Shown: one piece after another, positions 16,582-25,385 of the stretch | How positions within the stretch are numbered: position 1 is the stretch's first letter | Layout of the letters: every line of letters begins with the position of its first letter | Origin: Candidatus Poribacteria bacterium | Lineage (GTDB): Bacteria > Poribacteria > WGA-4E > WGA-3G | Reading direction: 5' to 3' | NCBI GenBank assembly: GCA_028824685.1 | Contig: JAPPCZ010000047.1 | Coordinates: 1 to 64,000 of the forward strand | Length of the DNA stretch: 64,000 nt | Made by a program: the position numbers and the translations under genes | Notes under the pieces: model-generated | The model's database searches: none | What the model saw: only the letters and a program-made list of their open reading frames with translations | Told to the model about the DNA's origin: nothing

Positions 16582-17973
16582 ATGTCTAAACGTGAAGAAT
16601 TTATTGCAGCAATCAACATTCTCAGCGCTGCTTCTCAGTCAATTACAACAGAGCAACGTATCGGTCTGCTCCAGCAGGCGGTACAGCAGTATGGTCTCTC
16701 CACCGATGACGCTGATGAAATTCTAAAAGCATCAGGATTAATTGTTGGTGAGCGGAAAAACTATTTTGAAGTTCTGGGGCTATCTATTGAAGAACTCCAA
16801 AACCAAAGTGAAACTATCATAGCGGCTCAAGTTGACGAGGCACATAAAAAATGCTACAGTGAATCGTTACGTGCGGGTGGACTTCCGCGTCCGGACGGTA
16901 GAACGCAAGAACAGTGGCGGACTGTTTTGAATCAAGCGCGTGATACGCTAAAAGACCCACAAAAGCGGTCTGAACATATCACTACGCTACAGACGGAAAT
17001 ATCGCAACCTATTGATCCTATCTCACAAGTAGAATTTCCTACCCCTGAACCAGAAGAATTTTCCACCTCTGAACAGACATCTTTAAGTGTCTCAGTCCCA
17101 GAAGATATGGTCCTGATCCCCGCAGGTGAGTTCCAAATGGGTAACAATAACCAAAAGGCAAATGGTCGTGAAAAGCCAGCACATGCAGTCTACGTTGATG
17201 CATTTTATATGGACAAATATCCTGTGACAAACGAACAATTCAAGATGTTTCTTGATGCTAATCCCCATTGGCGTAAACCATCAAAGTGGCATGGGTGGAA
17301 TAAGGCGAAAAAGAGGATGAAGGCTACACTGTATATTTATAGGAAATATCATGATGGAGACTATCTAAAACATTGGAATGAAAATAACTTTCCGAATGGA
17401 AAAGCGGATCATCCTGTGACTCATGTCAGTTGGTTTGCTGCAATGGCGTATGCGAAATGGGCGGGAAAACGTCTGCCAACAGAAGCGGAGTGGGAAAAAG
17501 GGGCACGCGGTGGATTAATAGGGCAGAAATACCCATGGGGGAATTTGATGGATTCGAACATGGTATTTTGTAGTAAGGAAGTTGATGAGACCACTTCTGT
17601 CGCAAAATATCCTCCGAATAACTACGGTTTACATGACATGGTAGGGAACGTATGGGAGTGGTGTCTTGATGAGTATGATGCAAATTTCTATTCGTCTTCG
17701 CCCGTCCGGAATCCAGTTGCTGGTGTGGGTACAAAAGATCATTTAGATTCATTTAATCTCAACTTCAGAGAAATTCTTACTGATCGCGTATTAAGGGGTG
17801 GTCCACTGTTTACTTCATCAGAACCCATACATACTGCTGCTCGTTGGGGTGTCACACCTACTCTTACCAGTTTCCTCGTTTCATATTCAGCAAGAATCGC
17901 GGACTTGATTTCAACAAGACTCATGGCTAACATTGGGTTCCGATGTGCTTGGGATACACGACCTAAATCTTAA
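16582..17973 (+). CDS. J-like/FGE-like fusion protein, array copy 7 (divergent tail)
   Basis: A 463-residue paralogue, the last of the array and separated from copy 6 by repeats. The J-like region has YFEVLGLSIEELQ, DEAHKKCYSESLRAGGLPR and VLNQARDTLKDPQKRSEH. The FGE domain starts MVLIPAGEFQMGN and has an insertion around HGWNKAKKRMKATLYIY. Its end is unusual: GGSW is GGPL, and an extra ~17 residues (VSYSARIADLISTRLMA) separate the variable tail from NIGFRCAWD, so the last strand pair of the fold is disrupted or decorated. It retains KYPWGN and GNVWEWCLD. It may be degenerating or newly diversified. A TATAAT at 16520-16525 without a good -35 is a weak candidate promoter. Confidence 0.85.
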   Translation: MSKREEFIAAINILSAASQSITTEQRIGLLQQAVQQYGLSTDDADEILKASGLIVGERKNYFEVLGLSIEELQNQSETIIAAQVDEAHKKCYSESLRAGGLPRPDGRTQEQWRTVLNQARDTLKDPQKRSEHITTLQTEISQPIDPISQVEFPTPEPEEFSTSEQTSLSVSVPEDMVLIPAGEFQMGNNNQKANGREKPAHAVYVDAFYMDKYPVTNEQFKMFLDANPHWRKPSKWHGWNKAKKRMKATLYIYRKYHDGDYLKHWNENNFPNGKADHPVTHVSWFAAMAYAKWAGKRLPTEAEWEKGARGGLIGQKYPWGNLMDSNMVFCSKEVDETTSVAKYPPNNYGLHDMVGNVWEWCLDEYDANFYSSSPVRNPVAGVGTKDHLDSFNLNFREILTDRVLRGGPLFTSSEPIHTAARWGVTPTLTSFLVSYSARIADLISTRLMANIGFRCAWDTRPKS

Positions 17974-18041
17974 CTTTTTTAGAATGTATTGATCCTTAAA
18001 GCGGATCGATTTAGATAATTTTTATGATAGAGAGAATGATT

Positions 18042-20366
18042 ATGAAAAATATAAATGATTATGTTTTATGGTATAACAAACCTGCCGAACAATGGACAGA
18101 CGCACTTCCCGTTGGAAACGGACGGCTCGGTGCTATGGTGTTCGGCGGCATCCAACGGGAACGTATCCAACTGAACGAAGATACACTTTGGGAGGGCGCT
18201 CCTCAAGATACTAACAACCCAAAGGCGTTAGAAGCACTCCCAAAAGTGCAACAACTGCTATTTGAAGATAAAAACGACGAAGCGACAAAACTCGCGGGTG
18301 AAACGATGTTGGGCGTACCACATCGCGTCAAATCGTATCAATCTTTAGGCGATATTATCCTTGAATTTTCACATGATGAGGTTGCGGATTATCGGCGAGA
18401 ACTTGATTTGGACATAGGCATTACGAAAACAACCTATCGCAGTGGTGATGTCAGTTTCAGCAGAGAAGTTTTTGCAACGGCAGTAGAAAACCTTATTTTC
18501 ATTCGGATTGAATGCGATCCATCGGAGCATATCACGTTTGATGCCACGATGACGCGGGAGCAAGATGCCACTGTTGAAGCCGTCTCTAACAATACACTTC
18601 GACTCAGCGGAAAGTGTAGCGATGGTATTGTTCGGTTTTCAGCGTATTTACAATTGAACGTTGAGGATGGGCATGTTCAATCAGAAGATGACCGAATCTC
18701 TGTCAAAGAAGCGAATGTTGTTACGCTTCTACTCGCTGGTGCTACAAGCTACATTAATCAAAAGGATGCAAGCGGTGACCCGCATGAACTTTGTGAAAAT
18801 TATCTTGCTGCTGTTGAGTCAAAATCTTATGAAGCAATTCGGGCAGACCACATCGTAGAACATCAACCCCTTTTCCGAAGAGTTGACTTGAATCTCGGTT
18901 CTACCGATGCAGAAAATCTGCCAACCGATGAACGTTTAGCAGCAGTGAAGGAAGGAGCGTCAGATCCAGGACTCGTTGCACTTTACTTCCAATATGGACG
19001 CTATCTACTGATGGGAAGTTCGCGACCGGGGTGCCTCCCCGCAAACCTGCAAGGGATTTGGAACGAGCACATGAAAGCACCTTGGAACAGCGATTTCCAC
19101 ACGAACATCAATCTCCAGATGAACTATTGGGTGCCTGAAGTCTGCAACCTTGCTGAGTGCCACAAACCACTATTTGACTACATGGATACGCTTGTTGAAC
19201 CGGGCAATCAGACTGCGAAACGTCATTACGGTGCTGAGGGTTGGGTTGTGCATCATCTCTCTGATGTATGGGGATTTACAACACCTGCTGATGGAATATG
19301 GGGTATTTCACCGATGGGGGCCGCATGGTTGTGTGAGCATGTGTGGGAACACTACCTTTTTGGCGGAGATGTGGAATTCCTTAAGAAACAGGCATACCCG
19401 TTAATGAAAGGTGCTGCCCGTTTTGTACTTGATTTTCTCGTTGAAGCGCCTGAAGGGACACCTGTTGCAGGTAAACTCGTCACGAATCCGTCACACTCAC
19501 CCGAAAACAGTTTCCTAAAACCCGATGGTGAACGTTCCCTTTTCACCTATGCTGCAACGATGGACTTGGAGATTATCCATGAGCTCTTCACAAACTGCAT
19601 CGCTTGTATTGATGTTCTCGGTGACGATGTGGATTTCCGTGCAGAGTTGGTCTCTGCACTTGAACGACTCGCGCCACTCCAGATAAGTGAAAAGACAGGT
19701 CGTTTACAGGAGTGGGTATTCGATTATGACGAACCGGAGCCTGGACATCGACACATGTCACACATGTATGGGCTGCATCCGAGTTGTCAGATAACGCTGC
19801 GCGGTACACCAGAGTTGGCAGCAGCAGCAAAGAAATCGTTGGAATATCGGTTGCAACATGGTGGCGGACAGACAGGATGGAGTCGCGCTTGGCTCATCAA
19901 CTTCTTCGCAAGATTTGAGGAGGCAGAAGCAGCTTATGACCATCTACAAGCACTTCTCACGAGGTGTACCTTGACAAACCTGTTTGATACGCATCCACCA
20001 TTCCAGATTGATGGCAATTTCGGCGGAACTGCGGGTATTGCTGAAATGTTGCTACAGAGTCATGCAGGTGAAGTTAATCTGCTGCCTGCACTTCCAAAGG
20101 CATGGGCTACAGGATACGTCAAAGGGTTACGCGCCCGTGGTGGATTTGAAGTGGATATGGCATGGGAAAATGGAAAACTCACTAAAGCAAACATCCATTC
20201 CACACTCGGACGTGAATGTTCTGTCCGTATATCAGGTCCCGTTTCAGTGACATGTGGGAAGGAATCTGTTAGAATAAAGCAATCAGATTCGGATATTAAG
20301 TTCAGCACAGAGGCAGGAAAAATTTATGCAATTTGGCCTCGCACAATCCCAATATTTCCGGAATAA
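18042..20366 (+). CDS. GH95 alpha-L-fucosidase
   Basis: A 774-residue glycoside hydrolase family 95 enzyme, an inverting 1,2-alpha-L-fucosidase (some members act on L-galactosides). The N-terminal beta domain opens with [28 protein letters not shown], the family hallmark. The (alpha/alpha)6 barrel carries [11 protein letters not shown] (the paired asparagines that position catalytic water), [13 protein letters not shown], and [12 protein letters not shown], which holds the conserved aspartate. No signal peptide is evident, so it appears cytoplasmic. ATGs at 18024 and 18036 are in frame; AGAGAG just upstream favours 18042. It is transcribed away from the FGE array and converges on the methyltransferase gene 12 bp later. 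Confidence 0.9.
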   Translation: MKNINDYVLWYNKPAEQWTDALPVGNGRLGAMVFGGIQRERIQLNEDTLWEGAPQDTNNPKALEALPKVQQLLFEDKNDEATKLAGETMLGVPHRVKSYQSLGDIILEFSHDEVADYRRELDLDIGITKTTYRSGDVSFSREVFATAVENLIFIRIECDPSEHITFDATMTREQDATVEAVSNNTLRLSGKCSDGIVRFSAYLQLNVEDGHVQSEDDRISVKEANVVTLLLAGATSYINQKDASGDPHELCENYLAAVESKSYEAIRADHIVEHQPLFRRVDLNLGSTDAENLPTDERLAAVKEGASDPGLVALYFQYGRYLLMGSSRPGCLPANLQGIWNEHMKAPWNSDFHTNINLQMNYWVPEVCNLAECHKPLFDYMDTLVEPGNQTAKRHYGAEGWVVHHLSDVWGFTTPADGIWGISPMGAAWLCEHVWEHYLFGGDVEFLKKQAYPLMKGAARFVLDFLVEAPEGTPVAGKLVTNPSHSPENSFLKPDGERSLFTYAATMDLEIIHELFTNCIACIDVLGDDVDFRAELVSALERLAPLQISEKTGRLQEWVFDYDEPEPGHRHMSHMYGLHPSCQITLRGTPELAAAAKKSLEYRLQHGGGQTGWSRAWLINFFARFEEAEAAYDHLQALLTRCTLTNLFDTHPPFQIDGNFGGTAGIAEMLLQSHAGEVNLLPALPKAWATGYVKGLRARGGFEVDMAWENGKLTKANIHSTLGRECSVRISGPVSVTCGKESVRIKQSDSDIKFSTEAGKIYAIWPRTIPIFPE

Positions 20367-20378
20367 AAAAGTTTGAAT

Positions 20379-21293
20379 TCATATTGGCAAACGGAGTTGA
20401 TCGGCATACTGTCTAATTCGCTCGTTTGCCAATTTTATATATTCCTCTTCAATATCGTAACCGACATAATGCCGACCTGCCTTCACAGCGCTCAAACAGG
20501 TTGTTCCGCTCCCACAAAACGGGTCTAATACCACATCTCCTACAAAGGTATAGAGTTGAATTAATCGGCGAGGCAGCTCTTCAGGAAAAGGGGCAGGATG
20601 ACCGATGCGTTTGGCAGAAACAGAAGGAAACGTCCAGACACTTTTTGTCCACTCCAAGAAGTTTTCTTTACAGATAGAATTTTCTTTGTCATTACGCTGC
20701 CGAGAAAAGGAATCTTTTGAGAAAACGAGTATATATTCGTGAATGTCCCTTAGCACAGGGTTCGCCGCGGATAACCAACTGCCCCATGCCGTAGAACTTC
20801 CCGCGCTCGCGGCTTTATCCCAGATGATTTCCCCGCGCATATAGTAGCCGATGTCCAACATATCTTCTATGATGCAACTATGCAATGGGATATAAGGTTT
20901 CCGTCCTAAATTGGCGATATTTATACACGCCCGCCCGCCAGTTACCAATTTTTTATGGGTTTCGGAAAACACGGCACGGAGAAGTTCTCTATATTCATCT
21001 AACGACAGATCGTCATCATACTCCTTTTTGGCATTGTAGGGTGGTGACGTCACCATTAGATGAATACTGCCATCTGGTATTTCGGACATCTGCTCACTGG
21101 AGGAACAATAGAGTTGGTCGAGGTTTTCAGAGGAAATTGGATTTTCTATCCATGTTTCGGCTTCTGGAGGTTCTTGGTCGGCGTAAAGTTTTCCTTTATA
21201 AAATTCAGTGGAATCGTGATTAATTCTGCCGGATGTTCCGAACGCGCTTGTCTGTGTACCTTGCCTTTGGGATTCCGAGTTTGTTTTACTCAT
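20379..21293 (-). CDS. Orphan DNA methyltransferase (beta class, probably N4-cytosine)
   Basis: A 304-residue site-specific SAM-dependent methyltransferase. Motif IV is TSPPYN (SPPY is typical of m4C enzymes, though some m6A enzymes share it), followed by the target-recognition region (DKAASAGSSTAWGSW... HEYILVFSK), then motif X/I near the C-terminus: HPAPFPEELPRRLIQLYT and VLDPFCGSGTT, with GRHYVGYDIEEEYI. This motif order is the beta class. The start at 21293 is chosen because GGAAG precedes it closely and upstream alternatives overlap the GNAT gene. No restriction endonuclease gene is adjacent. It is the last gene of a three-gene minus-strand run. Confidence 0.85.
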   Translation of the reverse strand: MSKTNSESQRQGTQTSAFGTSGRINHDSTEFYKGKLYADQEPPEAETWIENPISSENLDQLYCSSSEQMSEIPDGSIHLMVTSPPYNAKKEYDDDLSLDEYRELLRAVFSETHKKLVTGGRACINIANLGRKPYIPLHSCIIEDMLDIGYYMRGEIIWDKAASAGSSTAWGSWLSAANPVLRDIHEYILVFSKDSFSRQRNDKENSICKENFLEWTKSVWTFPSVSAKRIGHPAPFPEELPRRLIQLYTFVGDVVLDPFCGSGTTCLSAVKAGRHYVGYDIEEEYIKLANERIRQYADQLRLPI

Positions 21294-21307
21294 ATCTTCC
21301 ATCCACC

Positions 21308-22519
21308 TTAATACCGATCTGGATACCAAAAAATGACATTGCGCTTTGGAAACAACTCACCTAAAAACGCAGAAACCTCTGAGGGAGCAGAAACATCCGA
21401 ATTCACCTGCTCCCACCCTATTTCACCAAACAACAGTTGCCAAAAATCTTCTTCACTGATTTTCAGGCTATCCACATCTGGCGCGTCATCCACAATTTGA
21501 ATCGTGTTATTACCGTCGTAGCGCAACACTGCTTGTTGGTCATTGACAACCGGAAATTTTACAGCAAGTGATGGAAATGATTCCTCAGAAGCAGCAATCT
21601 GCGATTCCCATCCCACCACAAAACGTCGCAAAAGCACAAGTAAATCGACAGCATAGAGCATCATTGCCGTATCTGTGATTGGACTTAAATCACTATTGTT
21701 CCCTGTAATGAGGCGTTGGACAAACGGATGTTGCGGAGAGAATATACCTTCTATCTCTTCAACTTTATCTGCTGCACACAATTGTAATAGGTGGAATACA
21801 AGTGGATCCAAAACATCTGTATTTTCAGGTAGATACCCTACTTCGCGCACCGTCGCATACCCATCATCTATTTCATAGTTCAGATAGCCACCGATGTTGC
21901 CGTTTTGATGTGCGATAACAGTCGGGAGAATACCACGAATGCGCGAAGGTTCCATATCCCAATAAGCACGTGTCCGAGAAATAGTGCCGCTCTGTTGTGC
22001 ATTAGCAGTGTCGTATATTGATGCTACAGAGTCTAAATCCGTATCTAAGTTGAAATCTCTAACCTTCCAAGCCGATGGTTTTTCATTTGCGATTGCCGAG
22101 TTAAACTTAACCTTGAAACCGCGTAGCGGAAAGGAGGTCCATTCTAATCTGTGATAAAATTTCTCTGGTATGATCGTAAACAGAACGCCGAGGTCACATC
22201 CTATCGTCTGTAGATAGCCGATTGTGTCCTGCATAAGTGCGGATGCATACCCAACGCCACGATATTTTGGATCCGTGCAAACGCCACCGATACCTCCCAT
22301 CGTTACGAGAGATCCGCCGACCCTTATCCTGCGTTCCCAGACGCGCAGAGTTGAAACAACCCGATCATTCACAACAACGACTCGGGTCTGTGAAAGCCTG
22401 TAGCTGCTATCACCTCGGACATACTGCCAATAGCGTTCATGCTGACCCGGATTAAACGCTATGCAGTTGAGTTCAACGACCTGTTCTAATTCTGATTCTT
22501 GTGCTGCTCTAATTTCCAT
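21308..22519 (-). CDS. GNAT N-acetyltransferase, Eis-like
   Basis: A 403-residue protein with an N-terminal GNAT domain (MEIRAAQESELEQVVEL; acetyl-CoA loop DPKYRGVGYASALMQ) and a second, weaker GNAT-like half (RAYWDMEPSRIRG... GYLNYEIDDGYATVREVGYL), followed by a C-terminal segment that may be an SCP2-like domain. This tandem layout is that of the Eis family, which acetylates amines on diverse substrates. The gene is 19 bp downstream of the dehydrogenase and 14 bp upstream of the methyltransferase, so the three are probably co-transcribed. The substrate is unknown. Confidence 0.75.
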   Translation of the reverse strand: MEIRAAQESELEQVVELNCIAFNPGQHERYWQYVRGDSSYRLSQTRVVVVNDRVVSTLRVWERRIRVGGSLVTMGGIGGVCTDPKYRGVGYASALMQDTIGYLQTIGCDLGVLFTIIPEKFYHRLEWTSFPLRGFKVKFNSAIANEKPSAWKVRDFNLDTDLDSVASIYDTANAQQSGTISRTRAYWDMEPSRIRGILPTVIAHQNGNIGGYLNYEIDDGYATVREVGYLPENTDVLDPLVFHLLQLCAADKVEEIEGIFSPQHPFVQRLITGNNSDLSPITDTAMMLYAVDLLVLLRRFVVGWESQIAASEESFPSLAVKFPVVNDQQAVLRYDGNNTIQIVDDAPDVDSLKISEEDFWQLLFGEIGWEQVNSDVSAPSEVSAFLGELFPKRNVIFWYPDRY

Positions 22520-22538
22520 CCGTTTGTCCTAAGTCAGT

Positions 22539-23588
22539 TTATTGCATTGAGAAGACTACACCTAACGCTTCATTCGGTGTTTGAATTAATTTTTCGCATG
22601 CCTCAGCGGCTTGGTCAATTGGCACAATATCAGTAATTACCGCTTGAACGTCTAATTTTCCTTCAGACATGAGACGTAGTGATAATTCTAAGTTGCGTTG
22701 TGTTGGCCACGGCACAAACACTGGCGGATAATCCGCGCCATGTTCATAATCTTCATCGTGATAGCCAGGTCCTGTGCGTGCTGCACTAATAACATCAACG
22801 TTTCCAAGTCCCGCTGCAAAGCCGTGTGTAATGCTTGCGCCTCCGACAATCACAATCCGTCCCATCTTGTGCGTATCCGGTGCTGTTTTCAGCATCGCGC
22901 GAATTTGTTGAAATGCACTCGTTGCATCCCCACCGAAAGCGATTATCCCACAATCCATGCCATATCCCCGTGTAAATTCCTCCGTAATCGGAATCGGATC
23001 CGTTTCAGAGATGTTTATTGCGCGATCTATCCCTGCGTTTTCAGCAATCCCTAACCGCAACGGTAATCGGTCTAAACCGATGACATAAGCGCCCGCTGTT
23101 TTAGCAATTTGGCTCGCAAATTGTCCAAGAATACCCAATCCGGCAATAACGACGTTTTCACCGATGCGAATACGTCCGCGCTGCACAGCGTGCAGTGCTG
23201 TCGCCGCGAGGTGGATAGATGATGCTTCCTCGGACTTGACGTTGTCAGGAATCTTTGCACATAGATTATGCGGCACACAGGCATACGTGGCGTGTAATGC
23301 ATAACCACCTCCCATGCCTGCCACTCTGTCACCAATCTCAAATTCGTCACAATCTCCCTCTTTGCCGATGACGACACCTGCATTCGTATATCCGAACGCA
23401 CGCTGCTGTGATGCGTCACCCGGATTCTCGCGTCTCCGTTTAACACCACCCAGTTCCGTCCCTGGACTGACCATGGAGGCGTGGACTTCAATCAGCAGTT
23501 GCCCATGTTTCGGTGCAGGCGTTTCCTGTTCCGCTGTCCAGATTTGTCCCGCATCATTCCGCATCACAACTTTTCTTGTTTTACTCAT
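22539..23588 (-). CDS. Medium-chain dehydrogenase/reductase
   Basis: A 349-residue MDR-superfamily oxidoreductase. The GroES-like N-terminal domain is visible (VSPGTELGGVKRR... GYTNAGVVIGKEG... GDRVAGMGGGYALHATY), then a Rossmann domain with VVIAGLGILGQFASQIAK for NAD(P). The catalytic-zinc cysteine normally found in GxCxTD is replaced by SPGTEL, so it may work without catalytic zinc, like several sugar or polyol dehydrogenase relatives that pair with Gfo/Idh pathways. It is the first gene of the minus-strand run, reading away from a repeat-rich 390-bp gap. Confidence 0.75.
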   Translation of the reverse strand: MSKTRKVVMRNDAGQIWTAEQETPAPKHGQLLIEVHASMVSPGTELGGVKRRRENPGDASQQRAFGYTNAGVVIGKEGDCDEFEIGDRVAGMGGGYALHATYACVPHNLCAKIPDNVKSEEASSIHLAATALHAVQRGRIRIGENVVIAGLGILGQFASQIAKTAGAYVIGLDRLPLRLGIAENAGIDRAINISETDPIPITEEFTRGYGMDCGIIAFGGDATSAFQQIRAMLKTAPDTHKMGRIVIVGGASITHGFAAGLGNVDVISAARTGPGYHDEDYEHGADYPPVFVPWPTQRNLELSLRLMSEGKLDVQAVITDIVPIDQAAEACEKLIQTPNEALGVVFSMQ

Positions 23589-23630
23589 AGATGTTCCCTC
23601 ATATTTATTCTATAAACATCACTTCCCTCT

Positions 23631-23865
23631 CTTGTAGGAGGGATTTTCAATCCCGACTGTATTTTATGCTATTTTGCTTTTATTGTCAAATCAACTAAAG
23701 ACCAGAGGCATTCAATTGTCGCGTAGTGCTTCTTGTAGGAGGGGTTTGTAACCCCGATTTCTTTGTAGGAGCGATCTCCGAATCGCGACCCAACCTACTG
23801 ATAGTCGGGAATCGGAGTTCCCGACTACAACTGAAAATGTCCTGTTAATTCTAAAGTTTACTATA
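23631..23865. repeat. Cluster of REP-like palindromes and a solo element end
   Basis: 23631-23657 is cttgtaggagggattttcaa followed by tcccgac. 23732-23829 strings together ttgtaggaggggtttgtaac, ttgtaggagcgatctccgaa and gtcgggaatcggagttcccg. 23840-23865 (cctgttaattctaaagttta then ctata) matches the right end of the 32427-32563 element without its left end, so it looks like a solo remnant. The cluster lies between the divergent dehydrogenase and sigma genes. Confidence 0.65.
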
Positions 23866-23911
23866 GTTATATACAGACATACAAAATATTTTCTAAAATA
23901 TACGATTTTCT

Positions 23912-23954
23912 GTCGGAATTCTCCCCAAATTTACGTGAATATTAATGAAGGCAG
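23912..23954. promoter_or_regulatory. 43-bp block shared with the region upstream of the STT3-like gene
   Basis: tgtcggaattctcc... tacgtgaatattaatgaaggca matches 29227-29269 at 37 of 43 positions without gaps. Here it ends 24 bp before the sigma-factor ATG. It could be a shared operator or promoter element, or a short dispersed repeat. Confidence 0.4.
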
Positions 23955-23978
23955 TAATTATATTCACTGAGAGAGGAG

Positions 23979-24737
23979 ATGAACGATAACGTCCTAAATC
24001 GGCAATTTTTGGAAACAGGCAGCGAAGAAGCACTGAATCTGCTTATGCAAGAGCATTATGAACCGATCCGTGCTTCCGTTACCAAGATCATAGGAAATCA
24101 TCACGATGCCGATGAAATTACAAATCAAACCTTTCTCAAAGCCTTCAACAAGAGGGAAACAATTAAGTATCCTGATAAACTCGTTCAATGGTTATGGACC
24201 ACAGCGAAAAATGCGGCGATTGACCACATAAGAGCCAGAGGACAAGGAGTTAATCGGATGTCTGAATTCGCCACTCTTGATAGTGTGGATGGTGAAAGAG
24301 AAGCTGCAGAAGCATCAATGCTTGCAGCACAGCAGGCACAACAGACTGAGACAGAACGTTATCTGTTGAGACGGCTCCTGCGACTTCTACCAGAAAAGGA
24401 TCTTGAGGTTGTTGAACACTTATTGGATGAGCTAAGGCCGAGCGAGATTGCTGAAGCGATAGGTTCCACTGCTGAGGCTGTTCAGAAAAGATGGGAACGG
24501 ATGCGTGAGTGGTTAAGCCCAATCGCTTACAATTTAGACGAACTGATCGATAACCTTCCACCTCAAGAACGGAAGATTATGGAAAGGTATTTAGACAATC
24601 AACCTCTTGAAGAGATTACTAAAAAAGAAAGTATCTCCACGACTGATGTTGAAGTGTGCGTGAAACGTGTGATAAAGCGGTGGAAGAAGACCGTAACGCA
24701 AAACGCTACTACAAAAGTTAAACGGGAGAGTAATTGA
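23979..24737 (+). CDS. ECF-type sigma factor with a duplicated region-4-like tail
   Basis: A 252-residue sigma-70-family regulator. Region 2 is clear (LMQEHYEPIRASVTKIIGNHHDADEITNQTFLKAFNKRE and VQWLWTTAKNAAIDHIRARG). Region 4 follows (RLLPEKDLEVVEHLLDELRPSEIAEAIGSTAEAVQKRW). A second helix-turn-helix-like segment then appears (LPPQERKIMERYLDNQPLEEI... TTDVEVCVKRVIKRW), as if region 4 were duplicated. GAGAGG lies immediately upstream of the ATG. It reads toward the small secreted protein and the four membrane-anchored paralogues, which are plausible targets or partners. No adjacent anti-sigma factor of a known type was identified. Confidence 0.85.
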   Translation: MNDNVLNRQFLETGSEEALNLLMQEHYEPIRASVTKIIGNHHDADEITNQTFLKAFNKRETIKYPDKLVQWLWTTAKNAAIDHIRARGQGVNRMSEFATLDSVDGEREAAEASMLAAQQAQQTETERYLLRRLLRLLPEKDLEVVEHLLDELRPSEIAEAIGSTAEAVQKRWERMREWLSPIAYNLDELIDNLPPQERKIMERYLDNQPLEEITKKESISTTDVEVCVKRVIKRWKKTVTQNATTKVKRESN

Positions 24738-24746
24738 TTTATTTAT

Positions 24747-24775
24747 TTGATAAATTGTGGGAGAAATGGTACAAT
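24747..24775 (+). promoter_or_regulatory. Putative promoter of the small secreted protein gene
   Basis: TTGATA at 24747-24752 and TACAAT at 24770-24775 have a 17-bp spacer. The predicted start is near 24782, about 110 nt before the ATG. This implies expression independent of the sigma gene upstream. Confidence 0.5.
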
Positions 24776-24892
24776 TTGTAAAACACTGTTCGCAATAAGT
24801 GTAAATGGAAGCACGATTCGGATAGCGTTTACAAATTGCATTTTCTCCTTCTACTAACACTGACTCCTCGTTATGGGAGTTAAAGGAAGGAA

Positions 24893-25306
24893 ATGAAAAT
24901 GACGAATACAATTAGGTTGCCGAAATTAAACTCAAACATCTTGGCTTTGACAAGTTTCATTCTCATCTGTGCGATGACGTTTTTAACTGTCAAGCCGGCG
25001 TTGGCTCAGTCAGACGATATTGATGAATCTCATCCTTGTTATGAGGTATTTATTGAAGCTCAACAAGCTGTCGCAGCAGCTAAATTAGCAGTAGCAGCAG
25101 GAAGATTCGCACGTGATCTGCGTGATGCAGCTGAAAGTGAATTGGCCAGAAAACTTGCACAAAAGGCATTGGACTTTGCTATAGCAGCTGCTGAAAGGTT
25201 TGCTGAACGTGCTATAGAATTATCAGAAGAATTAGAAGAGTGCCTTGAAGGGAAATGGATTTTAGTCAGCGGCAGCTGTGAAAGTGGAGGATGCGGCAAC
25301 GCTTAA
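24893..25306 (+). CDS. Small secreted helical protein, function unknown
   Basis: A 137-residue exported protein. Residues 1-38 are a signal peptide (hydrophobic LALTSFILICAMTFL, cleavage after ALA in KPALAQ). The mature part is an alanine-rich amphipathic helix (AQQAVAAAKLAVAAGRF... ARKLAQKALDFAIAAAERFA) framed by cysteines: one near HPCYEV and a late cluster ECLEG, GSCESGGCGNA. The cysteines may form disulfides or bind metal. AAGGA precedes the ATG at 24893; a second ATG lies at 24899. It is not recognised as a known family, and its placement between a sigma factor and membrane-anchored paralogues suggests a shared envelope process. Confidence 0.75.
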   Translation: MKMTNTIRLPKLNSNILALTSFILICAMTFLTVKPALAQSDDIDESHPCYEVFIEAQQAVAAAKLAVAAGRFARDLRDAAESELARKLAQKALDFAIAAAERFAERAIELSEELEECLEGKWILVSGSCESGGCGNA

Positions 25307-25333
25307 TTTTTAGATATTGCGAACTTATCGGCA

Positions 25334-25361
25334 AACACCAATTTTAACCACGTGGTGTTTG
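25334..25361. promoter_or_regulatory. Leader hairpin before the membrane-anchored paralogues
   Basis: aaacacca and tggtgttt form an 8-bp stem around attttaaccacg, about 25 bp before copy 1. The downstream sequence gtgtttgcccc(t)aaactaacgaggtaacag recurs before copies 3 and 4, so it is the original leader of this family. Confidence 0.45.
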
Positions 25362-25385
25362 CCCCTAAACTAACGAGGTAACAGA

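Noticed and set aside
7968..17973. Seven functional formylglycine-generating enzymes
   Set aside because: The two catalytic cysteines are missing in all copies.
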